NCBI GenBank assembly: GCA_016712375.1 | Contig: JADJRE010000005.1 | Span: forward strand, 186,001-250,000 | From: Rhodospirillales bacterium | Lineage (GTDB): Bacteria > Pseudomonadota > Alphaproteobacteria > Rhodospirillales > Defluviicoccaceae | Length of the DNA stretch: 64,000 nt | Direction of reading: 5' to 3' | In this document: positions 17,944 through 26,457 of the stretch, piece by piece | Layout of the letters: every line of letters begins with the position of its first letter | How positions within the stretch are numbered: position 1 is the first letter of the stretch | Position numbers and translations under genes: made by a program | Notes under the pieces: generated by a model | What the model was told of the DNA's origin: nothing | The model's input: only the letters and a program-made list of their open reading frames with translations | The model's database searches: none

Positions 17944-18123
17944 TCAACGCGTCCCGATCAAAACATCTCCCATAAAAGATGAATAAATAGCCGCCAGCGG
18001 TTCCCGCACCGCCAGCACCGCCACCAGCAGCGCCGTTAGAATAAGAGCGGTAATTATACCGGATTCGATGGCATTTGCTTTCGGCTCAAGCGCAAAAATC
18101 TTGGCAACGCATTTCGGCAGCAT
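17944..18123 (-). CDS. Flp/Fap-type pilin-like small protein
   Basis: This 59-aa protein, from the ATG at 18123, has a short basic leader, then ANAIESGIITALILTALLVAVLAV, one hydrophobic helix with a Glu near its start. This matches type IVb Flp pilins (AIEYGLIAALIA-like). No cpa/tad secretion genes are nearby, so it is an orphan copy. The ORF could be extended to 18333, but those extra residues do not look like protein. Confidence 0.7.
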   Translation of the reverse strand: MLPKCVAKIFALEPKANAIESGIITALILTALLVAVLAVREPLAAIYSSFMGDVLIGTR

Positions 18124-18554
18124 TTTAAATTGGTTCCGTAGCTGAAAGGTGGACCCCCGAACCTTTGACATCGCCTGCCGCATGCGCTCCGCGTTCACTG
18201 CGGTATACTTGCCTGCATTATGAGTGTCATCCGTCAGAGAATTGCAAACCGATCTAACATAAATTCGAAACGTTGTTATCAATTCTGTTTCATACGCGAC
18301 TCGATTGTTACCCAGCTGAAGCTTCTTGATCACACCGTTGTGCTCATATCACGCGCGGAAAACCCTCAGCTTAGGATCGGCCATAAATGCGGCATTCCTG
18401 CGGCAAAAGACTTTCATTCGCGTTCGAGCGAAAGCAGAGGAGGCGAGGCGAAATCACCCTCAGCGTGGCCTACTCAGGATACGTCACCGTTGTGAAGCCG
18501 GAGAAGAATTGGTCTGCGGGCGGTGCTGAAGTACAGCCCGGGACATGCTCGTCG
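18124..18554. other. Gene-free stretch between pilin and folE
   Basis: These 431 bases are AT-richer than the neighbours in their first half, which fits a promoter region for the minus-strand pilin gene. I see no convincing ORF, RNA gene or repeat. Confidence 0.4.
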
Positions 18555-19202
18555 TCAGGCGAGAATACCCTCACCTCCGGTTTGTCTGCCGATCATCGCC
18601 AAGAACTCGCGGCGCGTGGCTTGATCCTCGCGGAACGCGCCGAGCATCCGGCTGGTTGTCATCACGACGCCGGGCTTATGTACGCCGCGCGTCGTCATGC
18701 ACTGATGTGCTGCCTCGATCACCACGGCGACGCCTTGCGGTTCTAATATCTCGTTGATCGTGTTGGCGATTTGAGCTGTCATCTTCTCCTGAATCTGCAG
18801 CCGCTGCGCGTAGATATCGACGATCCGAGCGAGCTTGCTGATTCCGACGACGCGATGATGCGGAAGATATGCGATGTGTGCCCGACCGATGATCGGCGCC
18901 AAATGGTGCTCGCAGTGCGATTCGAAACGAATATCTCGCAACAGCACCATTTCATCGTAACCGTCGGTCTCCTCGAAAGTGCGTCGCAGAACGTCGACCG
19001 GATCAGCGTCGTAACCGGCAAAGAATTCTCCATATGCCTCGACGACCCGCCGCGGCGTATCGCGAAGTCCTTCGCGCCGAGGATCATCACCGGCCCAGCT
19101 GATGAGCGTACGAACCGCAGCTTCCGCCTCGATCCGGCTGGGGCGGACCGGCGGATCGGCACTCAATTCAGTATTGATCAGTTCAAGCGGATTGGCGGTC
19201 AC
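18555..19202 (-). CDS. folE: GTP cyclohydrolase I
   Basis: FolE converts GTP to dihydroneopterin triphosphate, the first step of tetrahydrofolate synthesis. The 215-aa protein shows RDTPRRVVEAYGEFFAGY, the zinc-site SHCEHHLAPIIGRAHIAYLP, VGISKLARIVDIYAQRLQIQE and AAHQCMTTRGVHKPG. The GTG start at 19202 gives the family's usual length. It lies just downstream of apaG on the same strand, 39 bases apart, so the two may be co-transcribed. Confidence 0.96.
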   Translation of the reverse strand: MTANPLELINTELSADPPVRPSRIEAEAAVRTLISWAGDDPRREGLRDTPRRVVEAYGEFFAGYDADPVDVLRRTFEETDGYDEMVLLRDIRFESHCEHHLAPIIGRAHIAYLPHHRVVGISKLARIVDIYAQRLQIQEKMTAQIANTINEILEPQGVAVVIEAAHQCMTTRGVHKPGVVMTTSRMLGAFREDQATRREFLAMIGRQTGGEGILA

Positions 19203-19241
19203 TTCTATTCCCGTTTCCCTGATATTGAGAATGGACGGACG

Positions 19242-19664
19242 CTAATGCACGACCACGGGGCTGTGCGGGCTGTCCAGCGAAAATGCGGGGATCTTGATAT
19301 CGAAGCACTCGCCGTTCTCCGCTTTCATCTGATAAGAACCCATCATGATTCCGGAAGGCGTAGGAAGCGGAGTGCCGCTTGCATATTCAAAGGCCTCTCC
19401 CGGGCGCAGCACTGGTTGCTTGCCCACAACACCGTCGCCGCGCACCTCCTGAAGGTGGCCGAGCGAATCAGTGATCATCCAGTGGCGGGTTAAAAGCTGA
19501 ACAGTTTCGCCGCCGTTATTCTGAATGCGGACGTGATAGGCCCACACGAAATGTGAAGCATCGGGGACCGACTGGTCTTCGAGAAAATAGGGCTGCACGC
19601 TGACGGTGATATTCCGCGTCGTCGCTGCGTATGGCGACACGCTTTCGGTCGATGCTTGCTTCAC
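19242..19664 (-). CDS. apaG: ApaG (DUF525) protein
   Basis: ApaG is a small immunoglobulin-like-fold protein, historically linked to Co2+ resistance and diadenosine tetraphosphate levels; its biochemical role is unsettled. The core is clear: YFLEDQSVPDASHFVWAYHV, RHWMITDSLGHLQEVRGDGVVG, FEYASGTPLPTPSGIMMGSY and a C-terminal IPAFSLDSP. I choose the GTG at 19664, preceded by GAGGG, for 140 aa. The longer ORF to 19781 adds residues that do not fit the family. Confidence 0.92.
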   Translation of the reverse strand: MKQASTESVSPYAATTRNITVSVQPYFLEDQSVPDASHFVWAYHVRIQNNGGETVQLLTRHWMITDSLGHLQEVRGDGVVGKQPVLRPGEAFEYASGTPLPTPSGIMMGSYQMKAENGECFDIKIPAFSLDSPHSPVVVH

Positions 19665-19781
19665 CTTGCCCTCGCATCCCGCTGCCCGCTGAGCCCCGAT
19701 AGGACCGGCGTTAAGATGTGCGGCGCGGTGACGTTTGTCCAGAGCCGTGGACAGAGGCGCTGGGTTGTCGCCTTGCCGCAT

Positions 19782-20744
19782 TCATTTCGCCGAGCAAGAG
19801 GCGCCGCCGAGAACGCAAAACTGGGCACAGAAGGGATGATTAAGTCGCACTGTGGTCGGCGCCTGAGCCAATCGATGCCCCAGTTCAAACTGCCGGTCAT
19901 AGGGCAGGAGCGTGCAGGGCACGACCACTGGATGATCCTCGCCCTTCCGTTTGATGATCATCCGGGAGGACGCGCACATCATTTCCTCGGGCTGCACTCC
20001 GAGGATGCTCCAGCAGCGCGTGGTGATTTCCGGCACGTCGGCTTTAGGATCCATCTCGGGGAACAGAACAAGTCGCCGAGGATCGTCCGCGTCGATCGGA
20101 ATGGCCTCAGCAGCGAACAATCGTGCGAAGCCAGCGCGCATTGCTGACGCCGCATCATCCCAGAGGGTGCGCCCGGCAACATCCACGTGGAAGCCGTTGG
20201 CGCAGAGCCACCGCAGCCCGTTCAGCGTCTTCTCCCAGGTGCCGCGGCCGCGCACAGCCTCATGCCGTTCCGGCTGGTAGTGGTCGATGGAGACGCGAAG
20301 AATCAGCGCATCGCCATGCTGCCGATGTAGCTCGAGCAGCACTGCTGCATGGCGCTGCATCGGCGTCATCGCGTTGGTCAGGACGAGCACGCGAAAGCCG
20401 CGGGCCAGCGCCTCCCGCAGCATTTCCGGCAGCTCGCGGTTGAGGAACGGCTCACCGCCGGTGAAGCCGATTTCCTCCGCCGGGAAAGGTAGTCGTACCA
20501 GCTCGTCAAGGTACTCGCGTACCTCGTCGGCAGACAGATAGGCCAGCCGGTCATTGCGTGGGCTGGATTCGATGTAGCAGTTGTTGCAGGCGATGTTGCA
20601 CAGGCTGCCAGTGTTGAACCAGAGCGTTGTAAGTCGTCGCAGCGAGACCGAGGCGCGGGGCTCGCCTGTTGCCGTGACCTCGGGATTGCAGAACTTCTCA
20701 GACGTGAGGTTGGGAACGCGTTCAATATGGGTGTCGGGCATCAT
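19782..20744 (-). CDS. Radical SAM protein with C-terminal cysteine cluster, function unknown
   Basis: A 320-aa cytosolic radical SAM enzyme. The [4Fe-4S]/SAM site is CNIACNNC (CxxxCxxC, about residues 49-56), followed by the GGEP motif in FTGGEPFLNRELPE. The C-terminal region keeps several cysteines (MMCASSR, VVPCTLL, FCAQFCVLGGASC), reminiscent of SPASM/Twitch auxiliary cluster domains. It could modify a peptide or small molecule. No obvious peptide substrate gene is adjacent; it lies between apaG and tRNA-Gly. Confidence 0.85.
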   Translation of the reverse strand: MMPDTHIERVPNLTSEKFCNPEVTATGEPRASVSLRRLTTLWFNTGSLCNIACNNCYIESSPRNDRLAYLSADEVREYLDELVRLPFPAEEIGFTGGEPFLNRELPEMLREALARGFRVLVLTNAMTPMQRHAAVLLELHRQHGDALILRVSIDHYQPERHEAVRGRGTWEKTLNGLRWLCANGFHVDVAGRTLWDDAASAMRAGFARLFAAEAIPIDADDPRRLVLFPEMDPKADVPEITTRCWSILGVQPEEMMCASSRMIIKRKGEDHPVVVPCTLLPYDRQFELGHRLAQAPTTVRLNHPFCAQFCVLGGASCSAK

Positions 20745-20900
20745 CTGCTCGGTGAACTATGAGGTCTTCCCGGCAAATTGGGACGTTGTGGCGGCAGTCC
20801 AAGTGACGAACCCTCAGCCCTTCCCGCCACTGATGCTCTTCGGATGCCGGCTTGCCAGACACGCGACCGCGCACTATAGACAATAAAGGCCGCTTTCGAC

Positions 20901-20974
20901 GCGGGTGTGGTTCAATGGTAGAACGAAAGCTTCCCAAGCTTTAAACGAGGGTTCGATTCCCTTCACCCGCTCCA
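20901..20974 (+). tRNA. tRNA-Gly(CCC), CCA encoded
   Basis: The acceptor GCGGGTG (20901-20907) pairs with CACCCGC (20964-20970), followed by discriminator T and encoded CCA. The D-arm is TGGTTCAATGGTAGAAC. The anticodon stem AAAGC/GCTTT closes the loop TTCCCAA, giving anticodon CCC. The T-arm carries GGTTCGATTCC. Confidence 0.95.
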
Positions 20975-21273
20975 GCCTCCCCCCCTGCCAAAATCTCAGC
21001 CGGATCCTCATTCTCTTCCTTTGGGGGCTTGAGCGCCGGCAAGGCATCGGTCTCGCCCTCATTCTCAAGGCGACCGCGGGTCCCCAGGGACAGCACGCAC
21101 AGCCCGAGGAAAACGATCCCGCCGCCGGCGAGCCAGACCGGCACGCGCTCCGACAGCGGCAGCAGTTCAGAAAGAAGGCGGGCGCCCAAGGCGCCCGCAC
21201 AGGCGATTGCCGCACCGGCAATCCAGTAGACGGCGCGCGGCAGCCGCAGCAAGCGTGCCGCGAGCTTTTTCAC
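20941..21273 (-). CDS. Small membrane protein at the end of the decarboxylase operon
   Basis: A 110-aa ORF with two predicted TM segments (AVYWIAGAAIACAGALGARLL and VWLAGGGIVFLGLCVLSLG) and a charged C-terminal tail. Its start overlaps the stop of the beta-subunit gene (4 bases), which argues for translational coupling and a real gene. The last about 11 codons run through the antisense of the tRNA-Gly (ending GNRTLV), so the true end is uncertain, perhaps because of an indel before the tRNA. No family recognised. Confidence 0.6.
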   Translation of the reverse strand: MKKLAARLLRLPRAVYWIAGAAIACAGALGARLLSELLPLSERVPVWLAGGGIVFLGLCVLSLGTRGRLENEGETDALPALKPPKEENEDPAEILAGGEAGAGEGNRTLV

Positions 21274-22493
21274 AGATTGCCTTGTGCTGCCTTGACGACG
21301 GTGATCAGCACCGCAGCGAAGATCGCCGACGTGATGACGCCCGAGATGTTCGCACCCAGGGCATGCGGTAGGATGATAGAATCCGGGTTGACGGCGCTGA
21401 CGGTTTTCTGTGCGACCTTTGCCGTGGTCGGGACGCAGCTGACACCGGCAATACCGATCACCGGATTGTACTTGCCGCCGGAGAGAAAGTAGAGGACGTA
21501 GCCGCCGAGCAGGCCGCCTATCGCTGAGAAGGTCAGCGCGATGATGCCGAGGACCAGCAGGATCAGCACCTTCTCGTCGAGGATGGTGCGCGCTTCACAG
21601 AGCACGCCCAGGGTCAAGCCGAGGAAGAAAGTGGCGCCGTAGAGCACCTGGTTGCTGAACAACTCCTGGAAATAGGTCAGGCCGCTTTCGCGGATGATGA
21701 CGCCCAGGAACAACGCCATGAACAGCGGCGCTGCTACCGGGAACAGCAGACACAGCCCAACGCAGGCGACGACGGCAAACACCATTTTCTCGCCCGAAGA
21801 AATCACCCGCGCCTTTTCGATTGGCATGACGGTTCCGCGGATTTTCGGCGGCACCATCAGCTTGATCAGGTACGGATAACCGCCATAGGTCAGGCCGAGG
21901 TAGAGGTAGCCAACGACGGTGATCGGCACAAAGATCTCTGGTGCCAGCACCAGCGCCGCGAACAACACCATGGGGCCGTCAGCGCCGCCGATTGTCGCCG
22001 TGGCGGCTGCCTCGTTAATCGGCAGCCCCAGGACGACGCCCAGCGGAAACGCGACGAGGGTGCCCAGTTCCGCGCACACTGCGATGAACATGCTGCGAAA
22101 CGGCCGTTGCATGACGTATCCCACGTCGAGCAGCGTGCCGATGCCGAGGAACACCAGGACGGCGATGAGGCCGTTAGAAAAAGTGAAGGTGTAGAGTGGC
22201 TGCAAAAAATTGATCTGCAGCACGTTCATCAGCGCGTCAGTCTCGGATTCCAGCGGCTCCAGGAACAACGTTCCCATCCGCCCGCCCTCAAAAAACAGCA
22301 CACCCGCGTTGACCGCTGCCATCCCCAGTCCCATCGGGATCATCAGCAGTGCCTCGAGAATGCCCTTCTTGCCGAGATAGATCAGGGCGATCCCCAGCAA
22401 CATCAGGAAAATCCGGCCGAAGAGGATCTTCGGCTCTGATGCGGCGAGCGTCGCGAGCCCCTGAAACAGCTGCAAAAATTGAATATCGGGCAC
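21270..22493 (-). CDS. Na+-translocating decarboxylase, beta subunit (OadB/MmdB/GcdB)
   Basis: This multi-span membrane subunit (407 aa) carries out decarboxylation of carboxybiotin and couples it to Na+ export. Family marks are FGRIFLMLLGIALIYLG, NINEAAATATIGGADGP-like sequence (the conserved Asp pocket), MVPPKIRGTVMPIEKAR, and GVSCVPTTAKVAQK with ILPHALGANISGVI at the C-terminus. It lies in an operon with the carboxyltransferase, gamma and biotin-carrier genes. Sequence alone does not separate the oxaloacetate, glutaconyl and methylmalonyl pumps; the gene set favours methylmalonyl-CoA. Confidence 0.93.
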   Translation of the reverse strand: MPDIQFLQLFQGLATLAASEPKILFGRIFLMLLGIALIYLGKKGILEALLMIPMGLGMAAVNAGVLFFEGGRMGTLFLEPLESETDALMNVLQINFLQPLYTFTFSNGLIAVLVFLGIGTLLDVGYVMQRPFRSMFIAVCAELGTLVAFPLGVVLGLPINEAAATATIGGADGPMVLFAALVLAPEIFVPITVVGYLYLGLTYGGYPYLIKLMVPPKIRGTVMPIEKARVISSGEKMVFAVVACVGLCLLFPVAAPLFMALFLGVIIRESGLTYFQELFSNQVLYGATFFLGLTLGVLCEARTILDEKVLILLVLGIIALTFSAIGGLLGGYVLYFLSGGKYNPVIGIAGVSCVPTTAKVAQKTVSAVNPDSIILPHALGANISGVITSAIFAAVLITVVKAAQGNL

Positions 22494-22529
22494 GACGCCC
22501 CTCCCGTTCTTGCTGAATGGCGCCGCGGT

Positions 22530-22931
22530 TCAGGCGATCGACAGCAGTGGCTGTCCGGCGTCGACCGCGTCGCCGACCTTGACGTGAACGTTTGTGACCT
22601 TACCGTCCTTATGCGCCGAGACGACGGTCTTCATTTTCATCGCCTCGATCACTAGGACCTTGTCGCCTGCCTTGACGGCGTCGCCAACTTTGGCGACAAC
22701 TTCGACGATTACGCCCCCCAAGGGGGCCATCTTGTCGTCCGAGCCACCGCCGGCAGGCGGTTGAGCGGGCGCCGGAGTTGCAGGGGCCGCTTCCACCGGT
22801 GCAGCCGTCCGCAGCGCTGCCATGCTGCCGGGCGTTGGGTAGAGCGATGCGCCGCTCGATCCCTCGGTCACGTCCTCAACGACGACGTCGTAAATCTTTC
22901 CTTCGACGGTAATCTTTAGATGTCTAACCAT
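22530..22931 (-). CDS. Biotin carboxyl carrier subunit of the decarboxylase (MmdC-like)
   Basis: A 133-aa biotinyl protein. The N-terminus (MVRHLKITVEGKIYDVVVEDV) matches decarboxylase biotin subunits. A Pro/Ala hinge follows at about 43-62, then the biotinyl domain with biotin acceptor Lys99 in EAMKM. It shuttles carboxybiotin between the carboxyltransferase and the membrane beta subunit. The ATG at 22931 is chosen over longer frames that overlap the gamma gene. Confidence 0.93.
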   Translation of the reverse strand: MVRHLKITVEGKIYDVVVEDVTEGSSGASLYPTPGSMAALRTAAPVEAAPATPAPAQPPAGGGSDDKMAPLGGVIVEVVAKVGDAVKAGDKVLVIEAMKMKTVVSAHKDGKVTNVHVKVGDAVDAGQPLLSIA

Positions 22932-22959
22932 AATGCGGGTCCCTTGAACTGGGAGGGGG

Positions 22960-23292
22960 TCAACGCGGCGCGCGCCGCGGCGTGTGCGAGCCGTGATGTG
23001 CGAGACGACCAGTAGCCGTCCAGCCGGCGCCGCGTTGCGCATCTCCAATGTGCACCAGACGGTGAGCGCCGACCACGGCATACACGGCCGCGGCGATCGC
23101 CGCGACGTGCGCCGCTGTGTCGTCGAGCGCAGGTGCCACCGAGATCGCCACCGGCGTCGGCGCAGCGACTTGGCGCTTGCCACCGGCGAGCAGAAGAACG
23201 ATGCCGCGGATCAGCAGTGACGCCAAGCCGGCGATCACCACCATTAGGCCGAAGGCGAACAACGACAGCGTTATGACCGGTCCGAGTTCCAT
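22960..23292 (-). CDS. Decarboxylase gamma/delta subunit (OadG/MmdD-like)
   Basis: A 110-aa protein with one N-terminal TM helix (VITLSLFAFGLMVVIAGLASLLIRGIVLLL) and an Ala/Pro-rich soluble tail, the layout of OadG-type assembly subunits that hold the carboxyltransferase to the membrane pair. The central HVAAIAAAVYAVVGAHRLVHI is typical of OadG C-terminal helices. It lies between the alpha and biotin-carrier genes. Confidence 0.87.
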   Translation of the reverse strand: MELGPVITLSLFAFGLMVVIAGLASLLIRGIVLLLAGGKRQVAAPTPVAISVAPALDDTAAHVAAIAAAVYAVVGAHRLVHIGDAQRGAGWTATGRLAHHGSHTPRRAPR

Positions 23293-23359
23293 TTAGGCCT
23301 CCCCTGCTATGGTTGGCGTGCTTCTGCGCTCTAGGGCAACATGTTCTGGGCGACGAGGC

Positions 23360-24913
23360 TTACAGGGGGATGTTGCCGTGCTTCTTCGGCGGGCGGAGTT
23401 CGCGCTTGCCGAGCAGCTTGCGCAGGGAGAGCGCGACAATACCACGCGTCTGCGATGGCTCGATCACGTCGGTGATGTAGCCTCGGGAAGCCGCCATGTA
23501 CGGCGACGCAAATTCGGCACGGTACTCGGCCACCAGCTCCTTGCGCCGGGCGACCGGGTCCGCCGCTTCCTTGATTTCCTTGCTGTAAAGGATGTTCACC
23601 GCGCCCTCCGCGCCCATCACCGCGATCTCCGCGGTCGGCCACGCGTAGACGAAGTCGGCACCCATCTCCTGGCTGCACATGGCGAGGTGGGCGCCGCCAT
23701 AGGACTTGCGGGTGACGATGGTGATCTTCGGCACGGTGGTGCTGGAGTAGGCGAACAGCATCTTGGCGCCGTGGCGGATGATGCCGCCACGTTCCTGATC
23801 GATGCCTGGCTGGAAGCCGGGCACGTCCACCAGCGTCACCACCGGGATGTTGAAGTCGTTGCAGAAGCGGATGAACCGCGCCCCTTTGTCGGAGGAGTCG
23901 ATGTCCAACACGCCGGCCTTCTGCATCGAGTTGTTGGCGATGATGCCGACGACGACACCCTCGATGCGGGCAAAACCTACGATCAGGTTCGGCGCGAACA
24001 GCGCATGTACCTCGAGGAAGTCAGCGCCATCGACGAGCCGGCGGATGATGGCGTGCATGTCCATCGGTTCCGACGGATCGGCCTGAGCGAGGTCGTTCAT
24101 TGCCTCGTCTTCGTACAGTTCAACCGCATCGGCGAGATTGTGCGGCGGATCTTCTGTGTTGTTCGATGGGAAGAAGCTCAGCAGCTTTTGCGCAATCGCG
24201 ATCGCGTCCCGATCGTCCTCGGCAATGAAGTGAACGTTGCCGCTGACCGAAGCGTGCATCACCGCTCCACCAACGTCGTCCATGCTGACATCGCGGCCAG
24301 TCACCGCCTTGATCACCTGCGGGCCTGTGACGAACATCTGGGCGTTGTGCCGCGTCATAATGATCCAGTCCATCAGCGCCGGCGAGTAGGAGGCGCCGCC
24401 GGCGCATGGGCCGGCGATAATGGCGATCTGCGGTACGACGCCTGACAGCAGTACGTTGCGATAGAAGACATCACCGTACCCGGAGAGCGCGTCAACGCCT
24501 TCCTGAATGCGGGCGCCCCCGGAATCCTTGAACGCGACGACCGGAGTGCCGTTCTTCAGCGCGTAGTCCAGCGCTTGGCACATCTTCTTGGCGTGCATCT
24601 TGCCGAGCGTTCCGGCAACAACAGTGAAGTCCTGGCTGAACGACGCCACCTGGCGGCCACCGACATACCCCGTGCCGACGATAACGCCGTCAGCCGGGAG
24701 ATCCTTGTCGCCCATACCGAAGGCGGTGCACGAGTGGCGGATGAAGGTGCCGAATTCCTGGAACGTTTCCGGCTGGAACAGGTGCTCCAACCGCTCTCGT
24801 GCGGTGAGAAGTCCCTTCTCGTGCCGCTCCTTGATCCTTTTCTCGCCACCCGCGGCGAGCACGTGCTTGTGCTTTTCTCTCAGCGTCTTGAGGCTCTTCG
24901 AATCGAGAGGCAT
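23360..24913 (-). CDS. Acyl-CoA carboxyltransferase, alpha subunit of methylmalonyl-CoA decarboxylase (MmdA/PccB-like)
   Basis: This 517-aa crotonase-fold carboxyltransferase moves CO2 between an acyl-CoA and biotin. Signatures are LLTARERLEHLF, SQDFTVVAGTLGKMHAKK, FKDSGGARIQEGVDALSGYG, GPCAGGASYSPALMDW, and VDVPGFQPGIDQERGGIIRHGAKMLFAY. It closely resembles propionyl-CoA carboxylase beta chains. No biotin carboxylase subunit is nearby, but beta, gamma and biotin subunits of a sodium pump are. That context makes it the alpha subunit of a Na+-pumping methylmalonyl-CoA decarboxylase (methylmalonyl-CoA to propionyl-CoA plus CO2). First gene of the operon. Confidence 0.9.
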   Translation of the reverse strand: MPLDSKSLKTLREKHKHVLAAGGEKRIKERHEKGLLTARERLEHLFQPETFQEFGTFIRHSCTAFGMGDKDLPADGVIVGTGYVGGRQVASFSQDFTVVAGTLGKMHAKKMCQALDYALKNGTPVVAFKDSGGARIQEGVDALSGYGDVFYRNVLLSGVVPQIAIIAGPCAGGASYSPALMDWIIMTRHNAQMFVTGPQVIKAVTGRDVSMDDVGGAVMHASVSGNVHFIAEDDRDAIAIAQKLLSFFPSNNTEDPPHNLADAVELYEDEAMNDLAQADPSEPMDMHAIIRRLVDGADFLEVHALFAPNLIVGFARIEGVVVGIIANNSMQKAGVLDIDSSDKGARFIRFCNDFNIPVVTLVDVPGFQPGIDQERGGIIRHGAKMLFAYSSTTVPKITIVTRKSYGGAHLAMCSQEMGADFVYAWPTAEIAVMGAEGAVNILYSKEIKEAADPVARRKELVAEYRAEFASPYMAASRGYITDVIEPSQTRGIVALSLRKLLGKRELRPPKKHGNIPL

Positions 24914-25220
24914 GGCTGTCCGTCACCCTCCTGCGCGCCGCTATGGCGGCGCCGCGCGATGAAACAAGCGAGATCAGTCAAAACGAACGGGAGGCCGACC
25001 AGCTTTCTCACCATAAGCCCGGCGCGCCCTCTATAAAGCGCTTCATCCCGATATGGTGAAAAGGATTTCTCGGCTTTCGCTTGTTCTTGGTCCCTGTTGG
25101 CGGCGCGCACGATAAGGGCGTCGTCATAGGCTGTCAAAAAAAACATGTGCCTGCGTCTGCTTTGTCAGATGCATGACTGATTCATCTAAACCACCGATCG
25201 AATTGTGCGGAGCACAAAAG
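24914..25220. other. Divergent intergenic region
   Basis: This 307-base region lies between the decarboxylase operon (minus) and the CoA transferase (plus). It must hold promoters for both. An A-run (about 25137-25144) and AT-rich DNA lie close to the CoA-transferase start. I see no gene or clear operator. Confidence 0.35.
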
Positions 25221-26447
25221 ATGACTATAGAACCCGGGCCACTCACTGGTGTTCGCGTGCTCGACCTGAGCCGAGTGTTAGCCGGCCCGATGGCGACACA
25301 GTTGTTAGGCGATCTGGGCGCCGACGTGCTTAAGGTCGAACGGCCGGTGTCCGGTGACGACACCCGTCACTGGGGTCCGCCCTGGCTACCGAAGGCCGCG
25401 CCTGATGCGAGCAAAGAAAGCGCTTACTTTCTCAGCGCTAATCGTAATAAGCGCTCGCTCACCATTGATATCGCCAAGCCGGAAGGGCAGGGACTGGTGC
25501 GCGCGCTGGCGGCGCGCAGTGATGTCTTGATTGAAAACTTCAAAGTCGGCGACCTTGCCCGCTTCGGTCTCGACTGGCCAAGTCTTCGGGATGTACTGCC
25601 GCGACTGGTTTACTGCTCAATCTCCGGTTTCGGCCAGACCGGGCCTTATGCAAAACAGGCTGGGTACGATTTCCTGGTGCAGGGTCTTGGCGGCGTCATG
25701 AGCATCACCGGCGCCCCTGACGGCCCGCCGATGAAGGTCGGTGTCGCCATCGCTGACATCGTTTGCGGCCTATATGCGGCCGTCGCCGTGCTGGCGGCGT
25801 TGCGGCAACGCGACGACACCGGCTGTGGCCAGCACATCGATCTGGGGTTACTGGATACGCAGGTAGCGTGGCTCGCCAACCAGGGGCTGAACTATCTCAT
25901 CTCCGGTGCCGCGCCCAGGCGGCTCGGCAATGCCCATCCGAACATTGCGCCATATCAGGTATTTCCGGCGAACGACGGCCACTTTATCCTTTGTATCGGC
26001 AATGACGGACAATTCCGGCGATTTGTCGAACTGGCCGGTGCGCCTGATCTGGCCGCTGATCCGCGCTTCGCGACCAATCCCGAACGAGTGCTCTATCGCG
26101 ATGAACTGGTGCCCCTCCTGGAAGGCCTGACCCGCACCAAGCCTGTGGCGGAATGGCTTTCCACGCTGCAGCCCGCCGGCGTGCCATGCGGGCCAGTGAA
26201 TGATATCGCCCAGGTGTTCGCCGATCCGCAGGTGCGTCATCGCGGCATGCTGATCGAGATGCCGGATGCTCGCGCCGCCGACGGAATTGTTCGGCTGATT
26301 GGCAATCCGATCCGCGGCTCTGCCGATCCCGTCGCCTATAGGCGTCCGCCGCCGGCGCTTGGCGAGCATACAGACGAGGTGCTGCAGGAAATCCTTGGCC
26401 TCGATGATGCGGAGCGAGCACGTCTGCGAGGCATCGGTGTCATCTGA
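25221..26447 (+). CDS. CaiB/BaiF family (class III) CoA transferase
   Basis: This enzyme moves CoA between an acyl-CoA and a carboxylic acid. It has 408 aa from the ATG at 25221, which has GGAG eight bases upstream. An in-frame ATG at 25173 has no ribosome-binding site and is less likely. Family marks are LTGVRVLDLSRVLAGPMATQLLGDLGADVLKVE, NRNKRSLTIDI, the catalytic Asp in IDLGLLDTQVAWLAN, and PCGPVNDIAQVFADPQVRHRGM. The substrate is unknown. It converges with the Pat-like gene. Confidence 0.93.
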   Translation: MTIEPGPLTGVRVLDLSRVLAGPMATQLLGDLGADVLKVERPVSGDDTRHWGPPWLPKAAPDASKESAYFLSANRNKRSLTIDIAKPEGQGLVRALAARSDVLIENFKVGDLARFGLDWPSLRDVLPRLVYCSISGFGQTGPYAKQAGYDFLVQGLGGVMSITGAPDGPPMKVGVAIADIVCGLYAAVAVLAALRQRDDTGCGQHIDLGLLDTQVAWLANQGLNYLISGAAPRRLGNAHPNIAPYQVFPANDGHFILCIGNDGQFRRFVELAGAPDLAADPRFATNPERVLYRDELVPLLEGLTRTKPVAEWLSTLQPAGVPCGPVNDIAQVFADPQVRHRGMLIEMPDARAADGIVRLIGNPIRGSADPVAYRRPPPALGEHTDEVLQEILGLDDAERARLRGIGVI

Positions 26448-26457
26448 TTGTGCTGAT

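Noticed and set aside
17944..18333. A 129-aa version of the pilin-like ORF
   Set aside because: The first 70 residues lack protein-like character. The Flp signature begins just after the internal Met at 18123.
20874..21221. ORF ending in GIEPSFKAWEAFVLPLNHTRV on the minus strand
   Set aside because: This is the well-known artefact of translating the antisense of a tRNA gene, here tRNA-Gly at 20901-20974.
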